NCBI GenBank assembly: GCA_022578605.1
Contig: MU394052.1
Span: 186,001 to 250,000 of the forward strand
Direction of reading: 5' to 3'
DNA: 64,000 nucleotides
Source of the DNA: Camillea tinctor
Taxonomy: Eukaryota > Ascomycota > Sordariomycetes > Xylariales > Xylariaceae
Shown: positions 1 to 11,491 of the stretch, piece after piece
Layout of the letters: every line of letters starts with the position of its first letter
How positions within the stretch are numbered: the first letter of the stretch is position 1
Position numbers and translations under genes: made by a program
The notes under the pieces: model-generated
Seen by the model: only the letters and a program-made list of their open reading frames with translations
Database searches by the model: none
Told to the model about the DNA's origin: nothing

Positions 1-776
1 TAAATGGCTTTGGTAGGGTGCGTCATGAAAACCCTGCCCCTGAAATTGGTCTTGGCCAACACATATGGAAGGGATGCAGCATGATCTACGTGGAAACTTG
101 AAGATGGTTAGCATGGGTCTTACTAAAGGCCTCGTTGGATATACTGCAGGTGTAGAAGCCATAGGCGAGGAAAGTCACAATAGTCAAGGGGGCTACCGGT
201 TGGGCGATGGAGTAATGATTCTTTTCTTGTATTTGATAGCTGGATACATAAAGGGGGATACTGAGCATGCCTAAGAGCACAGCTACAGGTCCATCCACAA
301 GTGACTTGTAGAACAAGTAGAGGATTTGCTACAGGGAGAGAAGTAGGAAGCAATTGAGGATGCCCTTGCACACCAACCGATATAGAGCCCTTGGCCATAT
401 ACAACAGCACAACATAGCACGGAGGGGGACCAGAAAACTTACTGGCTGATGAGTAGAACATCGACTGTGCTGAGGTCAAAGTCGTCAAAGAAAGGAAGCG
501 CAGCCAGGCCATCATAGGCAGGGTGTTGGCCTGCATCGAGCTGAAGGGAAGAAGACCAAGTTAGTCAAGTGTAATCTAGTAATATAATTGGTATTATTAT
601 TAACAGAGACTTATACATACCATGACAGTCTTTCCCTTGTATTGGATGATATGACATGATCTTCCGACTTCATTGCCACCTCCCAGGCAGAGAAACATCA
701 GTTCATCAGAGGGATCTACCGGCTCTTCGACAACAGCCACGTTCGCCATGGCCGAAGCTTTCCGTTTGGACGCCAT
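1..776 (-). CDS. YSH1: Endoribonuclease YSH1 / CPSF-73, 5' part (runs off left edge)
   Basis: This is the N-terminal part of the zinc-dependent nuclease that cuts pre-mRNA at the poly(A) site in the cleavage and polyadenylation factor, in the nucleus. I see three exons on the minus strand: 776-621 (52 codons), 540-443, and 96 to the window edge. The junctions restore the metallo-beta-lactamase core: [13 protein letters not shown], then [11 protein letters not shown], then the metal-binding HFHVDH (H85, H87, D89, H90), followed by [19 protein letters not shown]. The start ATG at 776 is the only one in frame ahead of the conserved block; it follows the family pattern of a short polar N-terminus. 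Intron 2 (442-97, 346 nt) is long for a fungus and falls just before the metal-binding motif; its acceptor is AAG. The gene is divergent from TAF4. The beta-CASP domain and C-terminus lie outside the window. The family assignment is secure. Confidence 0.95.
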
Positions 777-1490
777 GATCTGTCTCTATCCCATCTGGGG
801 AGGGGATAGATGTAGATTTGGAAAAGCAAATACTGCAATAGAGGTATTCAATAGAATAGCCGATGCAGTTGGTGGTAAAATCAACCAGTTCCAATACCCT
901 CTTTCAACATAGCACGCTGGATTGGGGAATAGTCAGCGACAGCTTTGGTTAGAATATTAGCAGGTTAATTATTGGTTACAAAGGAGACCAGGAGGTAGTG
1001 GCAATGTAAAGGAAGAAAAGAGGATGAATGCTGGAATGCAGCTGGTCGGGTGTAAATAGCTGATGGATGTTATTTGAGTAAGCCTAAATGGCAAAGAAAC
1101 ATTTCCATAGCACCGAGGTGTGGATGAATTGAAGTGGAAATGGGGGACGTGATGGAACGCGCCACGGCCGACAAGCTCTTAAAGCCTATTAGTGGTGTAG
1201 GCTGGAAGCAATTAAAAAGTGGGCACTCACCTTTTTTTTTAAGCTACACTACGCTACTATGTACGTACTAGGTATGTACCTATGTACTCTGTACACTACT
1301 AAGAGTACATATGACGGTTACTGATAGGCAGGTACTAGTTACCTATCTAGTGTAGTGCGTTGAGTACATATGTACGCTAGAGGTCCACTATTGGTTTATC
1401 GAAGCAATTTGGTGTAGTAAAAGTGGAGTACATAAGTATAAGTGAAAGTGCTAAGTAAGTCCCTGGGCTGTACTGTGGGGCTGTAGCCCC

Positions 1491-1499
1491 TATATAAGG
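1491..1499 (+). promoter_or_regulatory. TATA-box-like element
   Basis: TATATAAGG on the plus strand, followed by a pyrimidine-rich, ACA-rich stretch typical of fungal start regions. The nearest downstream gene is TAF4. Sequence match only; no transcript evidence. Confidence 0.35.
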
Positions 1500-2134
1500 A
1501 TCTAATCGGTTTATTTTGTAGTTAGCAGACCATCATCTTTACAACACACATTACCCCCCCCATGCCCTTAATACCACATTATTATCCACATCAATTCAGT
1601 ACATCGCAGTGAGGCTCATCGGTGATTAAATATTCCGATCTAAAAAGCTTGGACCATACAAAGGTTGATGTTCGTTGTCAGCCTTCCAGCCTTCCACCAG
1701 GTGCCCAGCAGTGGTTGAGTGGGGTCTGTGCGCAATGCAACAACACCAAAGATTTCCAATCGGGGGAAGCTTTTCGTTTCTGCTACTTGCCTGCATCTCT
1801 TCAAGATAACCTCCTCACTAATTCCCATTTCCCACTCGCCTTACTCCCACCTCGGTACCATCGTCCACGTCCAAGCCGCACACGCATACGACCCTTCAAA
1901 ATACCACAACCCGTCTGCTCATCTAACAACTCATCGTCGACGCGCATTTTCAATCTGCGCAACGCCTGCGAACACCGACACGTCATTTCGCCTAGCTTGT
2001 TCTGCTGTCGGATGGGTGTTGACGCCTGTAGTGTGACAGGCTTTGTGCCTGCCAGGGTCCAGAAAGCGTGTTGAAGATCTGCCTCACTTCAATTCAGTCT
2101 CTTTATTAATTGCAGCAGTACCTACTACCTGATA

Positions 2135-2212
2135 ATACATACATACATACTACATACCTATCTCCCACACATACGTACATCCACACACACACACATACAC
2201 ACATACACATTT
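2135..2212. repeat. CA / TACA microsatellite in TAF4 leader
   Basis: Imperfect TACA, CACA and ACATAC units run up to ten bases before the TAF4 ATG at 2222. They would be part of the 5' leader of the mRNA. Confidence 0.75.
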
Positions 2213-2221
2213 TCGCCCATC

Positions 2222-4271
2222 ATGTCGCATCCTCCTCCGGCCAGTCTCGCCCAGAGACAGTTCTCCCCGACTCAACCTTCAGCTTCTCCCAGCGCTACTA
2301 CTGCTGGATTTAATTACCCTCCCAATAAGAGAGCCAAGATATCTCCTGGTCCCTCGCAACCCGCATCACCATATCCCAACTCATACGCTGCGAGCCCGAC
2401 CGCCACCACACCAGGTGCCGCGACACCGATAACTGGATTGGCATCGCCTGCTCTTCCCACAACCACGATACCCAACATACCTACTCCCGTGCAACCTCCT
2501 CCTCCGAGTCTTCACAATCCTGCTCAGCAATCCAACGGTCGCCCACCCTCGAGTGGAATGACGCTTACCATGCCGTCCGCCGCGCCTACTCCGACTTTAC
2601 CCTCACCTCAGCCGCCCACTCCCAATGCTACACAAGCGCCTTACTCGACCGCTACTCTCGCCCCAGTCGGTTCTGTAGCAACTCCAACAACAGCCGTATC
2701 TAACATGGGTCCTCCGACGACAACCGCCTCCTTCGCTGCCGCCAACGATGCCGCAAAACAACCCGCTAAATCTGCGCCTTCCAAAGTGGTTAATTACGAT
2801 ATGGATGATATGCTCGTGGGAACCGGTATCGACCTCGACGAAGAGGCAGAAATCATGAATAGTATGGAGTCAAGAGGTGGTTTTGGCAACTACCCTCCCG
2901 GTGGTAGAGATAGCTTCTACGGTGCCGGCCCCGCCAACCAGCCCGCTCAACATAGCGAGGCCAAGAGCCAGGAAGAACTTGCTGCAGAAGCTGCGAATCG
3001 CGCGTGGAACGAGTCGGCTCATCGGTTAGCTGTGACTAGAAGCCACGAGTTGGCCCACCATCTATTAGAGCCCGGCATGGTACACAAGCGGTTACATGAC
3101 GTTTCCCAGAAGTTTGGGCTAGGCTTGAACTTGGATCTGAAGCCAGACGGGAAGAGCCAATACATAGGAAGATTCACACAGCCTGTGGATTTCCCAAAAC
3201 CCGAGATCAAGGTTTCGACGCAAAAGGCCCCCGACGGAACAGTCGTTCAGACGCTTGGGTCATTCATCCCCAAGGAGTCGTTCTTAGTGGACCAGATAGC
3301 GCTTCTTTCGATAGGGACGAAAGAGCACATAAGAGAACTGCTTAGCGATGCGAATAGGATTGCGACAACGCGCCAGCAGAGTTCTCATGGTGCCATTCCG
3401 CCGGAGTGGGCAGATGCAGCGACCTACTCATCACCAAAACCGAACGGAACCCATGACGAAGGCCAGCGGACAGGTGCGGAAAGCGCGGTCAGCCCCCGCA
3501 CCAACCCACTCAAGCGTATGCCTACCAATGTCCTAGGAACCTGATATTATTATTTTTTATTTTTATTTTTATTTTTTGCTAACGTAGATTCTAGGCTCGG
3601 CCGATGAATTAAGTAATGGGCTTCCTACGCCAGTCTCCGAATCGCCACCGGTAAATCACATGGTTGAGGCTATGCTTGGTGGCGGAAAGATTGTGCAGAA
3701 TGCCGAAGAGGCACGGCTGAGAAAACGGCAAAAGAGGGCCGATAAAGCAGCTGAGAAGGATAAGGAGGGCGCCGAGGCCGGGTCGCGGGCGGGGTCTGTG
3801 GCGCCAGGAACCCCAGGCTCTGTTGCCCCCGATTCATCCGAAGCAAAGGCTCCCACAAAGAAAGAAGGCAAGAAGGCGGCTGCAAAAGCCGCTGAAGCCA
3901 GTAGTAGCACCCAAGTGAACACGACACTCAGTCTGTTTGCTGGTGGCAAGAAGAAGAAATACTCGTGGATGAGCGCTGGTGCAGCTGGCAGTGGACCTAG
4001 CTCGCCCAGACCACAAGCTGGTGGCCCGGGCACTCCCGGTGGAGCGGGAAGCTCTGGTGCTCGAGCCGGCCGTGGACCTCTTACCAAGGCGAGCGTTGCG
4101 CATCTTGGCCAGTTCCGTGAGGACTCGGTCAAGGGCAAGAATATTCAGCTTCGAGATTGGGTGGCTGTCCTCGAGGACCGTGGTTTCGACCAGAAGACAT
4201 TACAGGAGGCGTATAATAAGATGGATAAGTCAGATACTGGCGACAAAGTTGCGACAGAAAAGTCATCGTAA
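2222..4271 (+). CDS. TAF4: TFIID subunit TAF4
   Basis: TAF4 is a core subunit of the general transcription factor TFIID; it pairs with TAF12 through a histone fold and helps recruit RNA polymerase II. The model has two exons, 2222-3515 and 3595-4271, giving 656 residues; the 79-nt intron has donor GTATGC and a GCTAAC branch site. The first 180 residues are Pro/Ser/Thr/Ala-rich and look disordered. A conserved acidic patch (NYDMDDMLVGTGIDLDEE) precedes the folded part, which starts near residue 260 with AWNESAHRLAVTRSHELAHHLLE. A charged Lys/Ala-rich stretch and a Gly/Pro-rich stretch follow, and the protein ends with the family C-terminal signature around NIQLRDWVAVLEDRG. Reading through the intron would stop at 3544, so the splice is needed to reach the C-terminal domain. 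Other small ORFs here are frame shadows. Confidence 0.9.
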
Positions 4272-5764
4272 GAGACTAGAAGGGAGCGTTATAATGCTCA
4301 TGCGTATACCCATACGAGACTACCAGCGATAGGTGCTTGAGGTCGGTTGATCTACAGCCCAGGGAGTTGATCACTCAAAAGTTTTCAATTGGAGGTTATC
4401 CCGGACCAAAAAAAAATTCCCCATATTGTATTGCGTACATTTTCTCCACATTTTAGCAGCCGGGCGTTGACATCAGAAGGGGGCATAAGCAGGCAAGGTT
4501 GGCTTTTCTGCATTTTTCGGTCTTTCGGCCACCCCCTCTTTCTTATCTATATGAAGGCAATGAGGCGAGCAAACCACGGAGAGCACGATGGTTTTTGATT
4601 AGGTTGTCAGGCCGACACGGTGCGTTGCATTGATTCCACGTCTAGGAAGGAATAGAATTCGTTCAGCGTCTCAAAATATCTATTTCCACCTTGCCGACGG
4701 TCAATTTTCCTGACGCTGCCCTTGATTGCACTTCAGTTGCGCGTTTTATTTCTTTTTCGATGTCATAGATGTCTAGATTAAGCGCACAGAAGAAGGCTAG
4801 TCGTAGTGGAAGGGGAAAGGAGAATAAGACAAGAAATCAGTATAACCCTGAGGCATGATTGGGCCTCGATACAACCACAACATATTGATTGACAGGCTTT
4901 CCGGTGATGATGGTAATGAGGAGGATGACTTTTTTACTGGATGTGATCCTATATATTAGGCACAGCATAGCTACCTATCTAGGTACTTTCTACCTTATTA
5001 TATTATAATCTGTCGCCCGGAACGAGCAGAAGAGGCAGAGAGGAAGAAAAGCAATACAAATATCCCAAAAGAGACACGATCTCCGTTGAGTACGACCTTG
5101 TAACCGAGATATATATGGCCTATCTTCCTTGCTTAGGTAGGTATTTACCTATGTAAACCTGGTGAACTTGGATGTCTTAGATATTCGATATGTCTTAGCC
5201 ATCTTTTAACGACTTTTTTCGCTTTCAAGTTAGGTAGTAGGTTGGCGATGTGTGTGTAGGTAGATTATCATTACCTCGGCTGCTAGGTTAGATAATTGGC
5301 TCAATATTGCTATCCATAGGTACCTACATGGGGAGCTGTATATGCGAGGTACCAAAGTTTAAAAAAAGGGAAAACAGGGGAGCATGGGGAGGTACCCTCT
5401 CTTCCCCCTCCGATATCGAAGCAGTAGGGTAGGTTATGCATGTATCAATCGAGACTGCCTTAGATTAGGTACACAGTAGTAGTAGTAGTACATCTTAAGG
5501 CTCCACTTTTGCATCATCTAGGTTAGGTTTATCGAGTAAGAAACCTTAGAGGGGGAGGGGGTTGCTACAATTAACTCTTTACATATTTGCTCCTCCTTTC
5601 CTTCTTTTATTTACCTGCCCACCCGAACACACCTAGCTGCGTAACCTCTATTTGGATAGGTGCCTACCTATAAGTATACCTACCTAAAGGGGAACATAAA
5701 GCTTAAACTCCAGAAATAAAGAAATAAAGAAAGAAAAAAGAGGTGAAGAAAAGAGCAATCAACA
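4272..5764. other. Intergenic TAF4 - nitrilase
   Basis: No gene seen. The TAF4 3' end is followed by AT-rich DNA. From about 4960 to 5700 the sequence is dominated by TAGGTA/TACCTA words and an AGTAGTAGTAGT run near 5479, then a purine-rich leader (5700-5764) just before the amidase ATG. Confidence 0.6.
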
Positions 5765-7556
5765 ATGGCCAAAGCGGTAAACTTCCTCCTTCCCGTTCCA
5801 TACTGTTTCTTTTATTTTGATCCGATGTTCTAATCCATCGATCGTGTTTTCTTTCTTCACCACCACAGGCGGTAGGGCAGATATGCTCGTCCAACTCGAT
5901 GGCGCATAACCTCGAGCAGTGCGTCAAGCTCGTCGGCCGGGCGGCGAGCGCGGGGGCTAAGGTATGTCGCAAAGAGAAATAAAGGGGGGGGCTAAACATT
6001 CTCCCCTTCCTTTTTCTTTTTTTTTTCCTTCTCGCCCTTTTTTTTTATAAACATTGTCTACCTTTCTACGTTTAAGAGGGGGTCAACTATCTATATTAGT
6101 AGTATTAGAGTTTGTTATCGTCATGCCTTAGGACGGAAGGAAAGGAGGAGGGCAAGAGGAGAGGAGAGGAGGAAAGGGGGGTATGTAAAAAGGGGGTGTG
6201 TGATCTTATATACATGTATATATGCATATATAATGATCACCCCTGATATTTTACCTTTCCCTCCCTCTTCCCTTGGACTTCCTTTCTTTATCGAGTCAGT
6301 GGTAGGGATAGAATCCATACGTTTCTCAAGGTGGAAGCTATGAATGTGAATTTCAAGTCACAAATGATACTGTCAGTGAAAAAAAGGGGGGAAGGGACAT
6401 TATATAGATATTAGTTTATCTACGTTCCACATATCCAAGGCCTTTCGGTAGTATAAGTCTATATATCCAAGCGTAGCATGGAAAGGGGCTTCATCTTTTT
6501 CCTACTTCTATTATCTCCTTTTTTCCTGCTTCTTCTTCCCTTCTCAGTACTTCTCCTCCCCCTTTCTCCTAAACTCCCACCCCCCTCCAAACCACCAACT
6601 AACCCCTTTCCCCCAAACAGGTCCTCTTCCTCCCCGAAGCATCAGACTACATCGCCACCTCCACCAGCGAGTCTTTCTCCCTCGCGCGCCCGCTCTCCAG
6701 CTCCCCCTTCGTCCTAGGCCTACAGTCCGCGGCGGCAAAGCACTCCATCGCCGTGCACGTCGGGATCCACGTGCCCGTCTCGGTGGCGCCTACTTCCCCT
6801 TCCCCTTCCCCCTCCAACCCCGTAGTCCCCACCGTCCCCATCAGCCCTCCCTCCTCCTCCCCCAACCCTCCCTCCCCCACCACCCCCCAAACCAAGCTCT
6901 ACAACCGCACGATCTACATCCAACCCAACGGGACCCTCCTCCCCTCAGGCTCCTACGACAAGCTGCACCTGTTCGACTACGGGGCCCTGCGCGAGAGCGC
7001 CAGCGTGCAAGCGGGGTCGCGTTTCACGGCCCCCTTCGAGTCCCCCGTCGGCCGGCTGGGGAGCCTGGTATGTTTCGACTTGCGGTTCCCGGAGGCGGCG
7101 GTGCACCTCACGCGTTGCCCTCCAGCCCGCAATCCCCAAACCCCTTCCCCCTCGCTCCCCGCGCAGATCCTCCTCTACCCCAGCGCCTTCACGGTCCCCA
7201 CGGGGTCCGCGCACTGGGCGCTCCTGCTGCGCGCGCGCGCCGTCGAGACGCAAAGCTGGGTGATCGCCTCGGCGCAAGTAGGGCGGCACAACGCCTGCTC
7301 GCCCCGCGTGAGCTACGGGCGCAGCATGGTGGTTGATCCGTGGGGTCGGGTGGTGCTAGAGCTGAAGGGCGTGGTGCGTCAGAACCAGAGCAACAGCACT
7401 GGTGATGGGAAAGCGGTGGATGAGAAGGGAATGAAGGAACAAGAGGAGCAGTGGGAGGCCGAGGACGGTGCGGTGGGCGAGCTGGGTATCGTGGATATAG
7501 ATCTGGACGAGTGGGCGCGGGTGAGGGAGAAGATGCCGCTTGTGAGGAGGACGTGA
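5765..7556 (+). CDS. Nitrilase-superfamily amidase (Nit/deaminated glutathione amidase-like)
   Basis: A carbon-nitrogen hydrolase of the Nit1/Nit2/Nit3 group, which clears deaminated glutathione or alpha-keto amides. Three exons: 5765-5776 (only MAKA), 5869-5961 and 6621-7556, giving 346 residues. The reconstructed N-terminus AVGQICSSNSMAHN and FLPEASDYI match the family. The catalytic triad is visible: Glu41 (FLPEAS), Lys149 (YDKLHLFD) and Cys186 (VCFDLRFPE). The segment LLYPSAFTVPTGSAHW and the C-terminal VDIDLDEW also fit. Three oddities: a 12-nt first coding exon; a 659-nt second intron; and Pro/Ser-rich insertions at about residues 92-127 and just before QILLYPSAF (about residues 195-207) that the family normally lacks. 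The second insertion could hide an unrecognised intron, but I find no good donor. Exon 3 is much more GC-rich than its surroundings. Family certain; exact substrate not determinable. Confidence 0.88.
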
Positions 7557-8589
7557 GTTTTTAAATCCTTTCCTTTTTTACTTTTCCCCTCTCCTATCCT
7601 CCTCCTTAATACTCTATTACTACGCCTCAGCATACTTGACGGAACTTCTGAACTACCATACGGGAATCATTCACTAACGTACTTCCCAGAGACGTATACC
7701 CTCAAGTCTAGAATTACTCTAGCGAGAAGGGTTATTTTCAGGAAAAAATCCACGCATTTCACGATTAAGCATAAAAAAACAAGTTAGACTTGATGATTCT
7801 ATATTAACTGATGCGGCTCTAGGAAATATTCAGGTAACCTTGTTCATCCTTCCCATCTGATTGAGCCAAGAGACCATCGGCATCAAGCCCAAAAGAAAAA
7901 AAAAGAAAAAATATTCATTTTTCATGTTTCGTAAAAAGACGTGCCTCATCCCCCTTAGTCGTATTGTACCAGTTGGAGGTTGAAGAAAAATGAAGCTGGT
8001 ACCAATTGTAGCCCTTTCTTATGATAAACTATCCTTCGCCTGGAGGCAAAACCAGCCTCTGCATTTTTAACCCTTTCTCTCTCTGCAATACATTGCTTTT
8101 TTCCAGCTGGCCAGACCAATGCCGGAAGACGCGTAAATCCATGACGAACGACCCCGACGCCAATGTATTAAGCCTCTACTCAAAGCCGCATTCCATTGGG
8201 CTAAGAGGCAACGCAAAACTGCACGCTCAACAACCGACTCCAAAGGTATGAAAATAGCCGAAATCACGCGACTGACTTATTAATACATTGTACAGATGAT
8301 GGCATGCGAGGGACGTGATTCGTATATGTGTAGCCGGGATTAGAAACTCCAACTGTCGTAAAACGTGTAAAAAACGTGAAAGTGGGCGAAAAAGCTGGAA
8401 CCAGCATCATGTAAATGAGAACGCATGTATAACGTGAGAGCCGATGAAAAAACCATCCCAGCAGCGGGAGCGGGAGCGGTGAGCGACGAACATAAAGCAA
8501 CAAAGACGAGCATGCTCAGTCACTCGCGAAGCACAGGTCAGTAACTAGCGGCTATCAGGTACTTCGAGTAGATACCTTAATATCACCAA
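7557..8589. other. Convergent intergenic region amidase / SCD6
   Basis: The two genes end facing each other, so this stretch should hold two 3' UTRs. It is AT-rich with A/T runs around 7745-7800 and 7890-7920. No gene, tRNA or repeat element recognised. Confidence 0.6.
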
Positions 8590-10659
8590 TTACTGCGGAG
8601 ATACCTGTCGATATGCGCCGCCGCGGTTCTGTCCGCCGTAGCCGCGACCACGCGAGTTGCCACGCCCACGTCCTCTTCCACGATATCCACCGCGGTAGCC
8701 ACCGTCAACACTGCCCTGTCCAAAAGTCTCCATGTTCTTTCGTTGTTCCTCACCACGCCATTCACGTCCACCTGGCTTCTGACCACCGTTTTCTGCACGT
8801 TCTCTAGATTCGCTCGAAATGTTGTCGAAGAATGACTTCGTCTTGTTGTACGCGACAGGCGCGGAAGGTTCTTCAGGTTCTTGAACTTCAGGAGCTCCAT
8901 TGGGGGCATCACCGACTGGGCTAGCAATAGCCTCCTTCACAAGGTCTTGCTTGTTGAACTTAGCATTAGATGTCTGGAAATCGAAATCAGCGTCCGGGAC
9001 ATCGACTTTGCTGTGACCACTACCCCCTCCTCCCCGGCCACCTCGGCCGCGTCCTCTTCCAGGACCAGGCCTATTTGCGTTAACTCTCATCTCGTTAACC
9101 TTCTTAGTCAAGTTATCCATTGCACTACTACTTGTGGCAGCTGGTCCATTCGAACTAGTCGCAGCAGCACTAGGGTTGTCTAGCTTCGCCATAGCAACAG
9201 CAACAGCAGCCTTGGCAGCCTGTGTAGCGTCTCTTAGAGCAGCGGCACTCGTTGGGCCATTGCTGAAGTCAGTTCCAGGCTTGACAGATGCGGTCGCTGC
9301 CATAACCTGCGGGGCGGATTTGGGAGCGAAAGAGGCTGGGATCGGAGCCTGAATCGGCAGAGCAGGTGTAACACGGTTATTCTTGGGGCCGGTAGGTATG
9401 GCTTTCGTCTCAGAAGCACTGCTTCCAGAGTTCTTTGCGAGAGACTCGGCCGTCGCTTTAACCTCTGCAGCGGTCGGTTTCGACTCAACAGGAGGGGTCG
9501 GCACTGCGGTGGAAGCAGCGGGCTGGGTGGGGGGCTGTCCAAAAGACTTAGTCTCTGTGGGCAACTCAACCGCGGGGATACCAACCGGTCTTTGTTTGTC
9601 GACACCAGCGCCGATAGGAGCTGGTTTGTTGTCTTGCTGGGGAGTTCCTCTCATCCCTTGCCCAGGTGCACCAGGTGCACCGGGCGCACCAGGCACGCCC
9701 GGAGGTCCTTGGGGTCCAGGCGGATATCCAAAACTGTTCCACGGACCAGGACCGCCAGGCGGGAAGCCTTGGCCTTGAGGAGGGAACCAACCTGGAGGAG
9801 GGGGGTAAGGCATATTGAAGCCTTGTGCGGGACCTGGGCCACCGCCACGCCCCCATTGGCCAGGAGGAGGGGGGAAGTAGTTAGGCGGGTATTGGCCGAA
9901 GGGTGAAGGCACCGGGCCTGGATTTCCTGGTCCAGGCGGGACATTGCCGACCGGACGCGCCTAGATATAAAAGTAGGAGATTAGTAGGGTGACGGGAACA
10001 GGAAGAATTCCAATGGCACGACAAGTTAAAAGACGAGTCCAAGAGGTAGATCAGAAGGAAGGCAACGGAAATATCAACATGGGGTTGTTTGCGCAATTCA
10101 GTAAAACAAAGTTTTACATCCGAAAATTTTTCGTCATATAATATGGACGTAGTAATAGGAATTGATGAAAGACGAGGCGAGAGCAGACTTACTCCTACAA
10201 TAGCAGGGTCATCGGGAACCTTGGGAGGTTGGTTTTCTTTGGGAGGAGCAGGAGCCTGCTCGATACGCAAATCCTTCACATCGCTGCCACGGAAGACGAT
10301 GTACTCGTAAATCTGGTCAGAAGGTGCTATCTCCTCGTCCGGATTGGCTCTTCGGCCTTCAGTTCCGAAGGATTTGACATTTTCGAGGGACACTGTCGAC
10401 TCTGTGGAATTGATCTCATGCAGCACACCCGAGTACCTAACCGAGTCAATGCGTATGCACAGCAGCCACACTACAGCGGGAGGACCCTACCGAATATCAC
10501 TCTTGGAGATGAGGGATATGCGCGAGCTATGTCGGGTCGGAGCTTTGTTAGCAGATGCAAGGTCAAAGAGCGAGAAGCAAGAGCGAGAGCCTGACCGAGG
10601 GCTAACACAAAGGGAGAGGGTCAACAAAGGATGAACACGTACCCAAGAAATTCAGACAT
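8590..10659 (-). CDS. SCD6: Scd6/Lsm14 family mRNA-granule protein
   Basis: A translational repressor and decapping activator of P-bodies and stress granules that binds eIF4G and Dhh1/Edc3-type partners. Four exons on the minus strand: 10659-10643, 10526-10491, 10436-10193 and 9960-8590, giving 555 residues. The small 5' exons rebuild the N-terminal LSm14 domain (MSEFLGSRISLISKSDIRYSGVLHEIN and on to YEYIVFRGSDVKDLRI, residues 1-80). A Pro/Gly-rich linker follows, including a collagen-like Gly-X-Y tract around residues 185-200. Then come the FDF box (about 420), the FFD box (KSFFDNIS, about 470), the TFG box (NMETFGQG, about 510) and a C-terminal RGG/RGRG tail. An earlier RG-rich patch just before FDF adds a second RNA-binding region. 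All junctions are in frame; donors are GTACGT, GTAGGG and GTAAGT. The domain order is diagnostic. Confidence 0.93.
9655..9725 (-). repeat. Collagen-like Gly-X-Y coding repeat in SCD6
   Basis: Tandem nine-base units encode PGAPGAPGAPG-type repeats within the linker of SCD6. The run is in frame and stop-free, so it is coding low complexity rather than inserted DNA. Confidence 0.75.
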
Positions 10660-11491
10660 GGTCTGCGAACTGTGCGCTCAATGCGCAGATTGAATATAAG
10701 ATGCAGAAAAGGCTAAAGGGAAAGAAAGGTAAAGAGGAAGAAGAAGAAAAAAGGAAAAAGAGAGATTCGTAGAAGTGAGGTTATGAGGGAAACGGGAGGG
10801 GAAGAAGAAGTTAGGTAGGGAATTTTTGTTGGTGTTGGTGTTGGTGTTGGTGTTGGTGTGGTGTGGTAGTGGAAGTGATAGTGGTAGTGGAAGTGGAAGT
10901 GGAAGTGGAAGTAGAAGTGGTAATGGTGGTGGTTTGTTGTAGTTGGAGGATTGAATGCAGGAAAAGATGTGCAAGTTCAGGTTCAAGTTGTGGTGGAGAG
11001 GCTGAAAATCAGTGAAAGCCCTGGAGGCAAAATTAGATCTGAGGGGCACCAGCCACTCGCTTATTGTGGCACCTAATTTTTCTGCACAACAACACCGCCC
11101 TCAGATTAGGTACTAACCTAGGCAGTACCTAGAATTGAATAGACCAATTGACTGATCCCTAGGTACTAGGTTAAGCTACATACCCTAATATGTACCTTAT
11201 TAGGTACTCATGAGAACCTAATTCTTCGTACTAGTACCTAATTACAAGACGAATTCATGAGATCCAGTCAATACATTGTACATATATTAGAAACAAGCTG
11301 AAGGTTTAAAAAGAAAACTACCTAAGATTGGTCATTTTTCAAAAGGTACGAAGTAAAGAATTAATTTTTGTGATCCCTTGACTCTTACAAAAAAGTGAGT
11401 TCTTAACCTATGTAGGCAAGTAGATAGGTAGGTAAATAGTAGGTAAATAGTATTATGCTTTATACATTATAGTTTGTCCTCCATCTTCTTC
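10660..11491. other. Intergenic SCD6 - BCD1 with microsatellite leader
   Basis: On the minus strand this would be the SCD6 promoter and leader followed, further away, by the BCD1 3' end. A TTGGTG hexamer array (10,827-10,860) and a GTGGAA/GTGGTA array (10,861-10,935) sit 170-280 nt before the SCD6 ATG. From 11,100 to 11,460 TAGGTA/TACCTA words dominate. No gene seen. Confidence 0.6.
10827..10935. repeat. Compound hexamer microsatellite (TTGGTG then GTGGAA)
   Basis: Five to six copies of TTGGTG pass directly into a run of GTGGAA and GTGGTA units. On the SCD6 transcript strand this reads as CACCAA and TTCCAC repeats, upstream of the start codon. Confidence 0.8.

Larger units (their letters stand above)
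777..2221. promoter_or_regulatory. Divergent intergenic region YSH1/TAF4
   Basis: About 1.45 kb separate the two start codons. The stretch 1250-1400 is dense in GTAC, TAGGTA and TACCTA words that form small palindromes. A TATA-like TATATAAGG lies at 1491-1499 on the plus strand, about 730 nt before the TAF4 ATG, so either TAF4 has a long leader or the element is unused. From about 2130 to 2212 there is a CA/TACA microsatellite immediately before the TAF4 start. No coding sequence with an ATG and family support was seen. Confidence 0.6.

Noticed and set aside
1622..2074. 150-codon open frame on the plus strand upstream of TAF4
   Set aside because: It begins with GTG, not ATG, has Cys/His/Ser-rich random composition and overlaps the likely TAF4 leader.
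6478..6717. Hydrophobic Leu/Phe-rich ORF like a signal peptide
   Set aside because: It lies inside intron 2 of the amidase gene and comes from a polypyrimidine tract.
10678..11049. Leu/Pro/Asn-repeat ORF on the minus strand
   Set aside because: It is a direct translation of the hexamer microsatellites in the SCD6 upstream region.
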